Source: Stichopus chloronotus (lineage: Eukaryota > Echinodermata > Holothuroidea > Aspidochirotida > Stichopodidae). From it: 64,000 nt of DNA. The position numbers and the translations under genes were made by a program. The stretch spans positions 15,421,111-15,485,110 of the forward strand of contig CM037836.1 of the NCBI GenBank assembly GCA_021234535.1, given 5' to 3'. The notes beneath the pieces were generated by a model. The model did no database searches. It saw only the letters and a list, made by a program, of their open reading frames with translations, and had not been told where the DNA came from. Below, in pieces: positions 62,620 to 64,000 of the stretch (position 1 is its first letter; each line of letters opens with the position of its first letter).

Positions 62620-63345
62620 CCAGTGTCAAGGGCCTGTGGCCCATTCTATGAAATTCTGCAAAAAGTTGTTCTCCTTCACATTCTCGTGTACAATGTTTGA
62701 TGATTTGACATAATGGTACTCTGTTAGTGACAACTTAAGAGTGTTCGAAATACTGCGTCCAAAGCCCAAGATGGGCTTGAGGGACCCTCTTCAGCATTAG
62801 ACCCATGCTTAAGGTGCCACTAACAGAGTATCATAATGACAAACCATCGATACATTGTCCACATGTATGACAATCTGTTTTGCAGAGTTTCGTAAAATGG
62901 GTAAAAGGGGCCACACTGAACCATGGACCAAAACTTATTTAATGCAGATCACTAACAAAGAATCACTATGACAAATCGATAAGATGACCGTCTGCACAAC
63001 ACTGTCTCTGTTTAAAACTAATTGAAGAGATTACTATTTTGCAGTATTTCACAAGATAGACCCTAGTGCCAATCTTGAGATTTGGACCCAAACTTCCTGA
63101 ACACTGTACAGGTGCCACCTAAGTATCAATATGAGAAAGCATCAACATTGTAAAAGAGAACCTGTAGGAACAGAAGCATCCTACAGAATTTCATAAAATG
63201 GTGCCCACAGGGCCCATATGTGACCTTAGACCAAATATTCATGAACACAATGAAGGTACCACTAACAACTTCTCTTGATGACAAACCATGAAAATTGTAC
63301 TTGGCAATCTATGGTGGAGGAGAGGCATTTTGCAGAATTTCGTAG
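62620..63345. repeat. 115-bp repeat family, head-to-head copies
   Basis: One unit in reverse orientation (62630-62735) faces forward units (62790-63340). The shared words are CACTAACAGAGTATCATAAT and its inverse ATAATGGTACTCTGTTAGTG. Landmarks 'cagaatttc.taaaatgg' and 'gacaaacca' identify the family. Confidence 0.65.
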
Positions 63346-63585
63346 ACCTCAGAAAAAAAACACAAAAATGCAACATGTTTCGAAAGAACGACTTTCATCA
63401 TCAGGCAACAAAGGTAGAATGAAGACTTGATACCAACTACTGGTTGAAGGCAGTGACACATGTAAAATAAAGAGATTTAGCCCAATAGGGTGATCAATGG
63501 GCTCTCTACTTGTCTGTTAAGATTTGGTGTATTCCAAGAAATGCGAAAGCTTTCTCCAACCCTTAGCTGGAGTTTGGTAGGTGGT

Positions 63586-63588
<3 letters not shown>

Positions 63589-63646
<58 letters not shown>
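63589..63646. repeat. (TA)n microsatellite
   Basis: About 29 uninterrupted TA units. A shorter TA tract lies at 63966-63980. Confidence 0.95.
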
Positions 63647-63647
<1 letters not shown>

Positions 63648-64000
63648 TTAAGGATGTCATTTTGCTATATTTCGAAGTGGTCACTTCAGGCAAATGCAAG
63701 GATACACATGAGCACAAGCAGTAATATATAGATTGAAGAGTTTGACATGATATGCATGGATAGACATAGGAGGCTTTACAAACGCAGAATATCGTTACAC
63801 AATGGGACAAAGCCAAAGTAGCAGAAGTTTAAGGTGGACTTTGCAAACAATGTGAAAAGCTATAGTAATACTTGGAAGTCTATACAAACACAGAACAATG
63901 AAAAACAAAGGGAACAGAAATAGAATAACGTTTGAATGTTTCTATTCATGGCAGCCTTTAAATGTGTATATATATATATGTATGTATAAATATATATGTA

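Noticed and set aside
63589..63646. Ile/Tyr-rich frame across the TA microsatellite
   Set aside because: It is produced entirely by the dinucleotide repeat.

Overview
This is an AT-rich animal nuclear genome window with long introns, many dispersed tandem-repeat elements and two orders of retrotransposon. A UNC5-like ZU5-UPA-death-domain gene, a sterile-alpha-motif-3-like gene, a DIRS element and CR1/Jockey-group non-LTR elements together suggest a marine invertebrate deuterostome such as an echinoderm. That assignment is inference; no ribosomal or mitochondrial marker is present.

Region 1 (about 3.0-23.8 kb, minus strand) carries the 3' part of one real gene. Nine exons with compatible splice phases encode a short Ser/Gln-rich segment, a ZU5 domain, a UPA domain, two small linker exons, a C-terminal death domain and a short last exon. 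Its first exons were not found. Its introns hold arrays of a 145-bp repeat full of TGACCT half-sites.

Region 2 (about 24-30 kb) is mostly intergenic. It holds a 14-bp palindromic satellite, a 95-bp dyad-rich repeat, and a second type of repeat element ending in a perfect 30-bp palindrome.

Region 3 (about 29.0-38.9 kb, minus strand) holds a five-exon SAMD3-like gene that reads as a pseudogene: two in-frame stops and three one-base frame problems. A nearly intact non-LTR retrotransposon (30.4-35.2 kb, plus strand) sits in one of its introns.

Region 4 (about 39.5-52.6 kb) contains a CpG cluster, a 115-bp repeat array, a CR1-like 3' fragment, a candidate tRNA-derived SINE, a decayed DIRS retrotransposon (45.8-50.6 kb, minus strand) and more TGACCT arrays.

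Region 5 (52.6-60.5 kb) is the most unusual. It is a tandem array built from three alternating blocks. Block A is a 36-codon coiled-coil exon, open in all seven copies. Block B is a related but mostly decayed copy. Block C is a 51-52 codon ORF, open in all six copies. I do not recognise the encoded proteins. Beyond it lie an Asn/Asp-rich repeat and more dispersed repeats to the end of the window.
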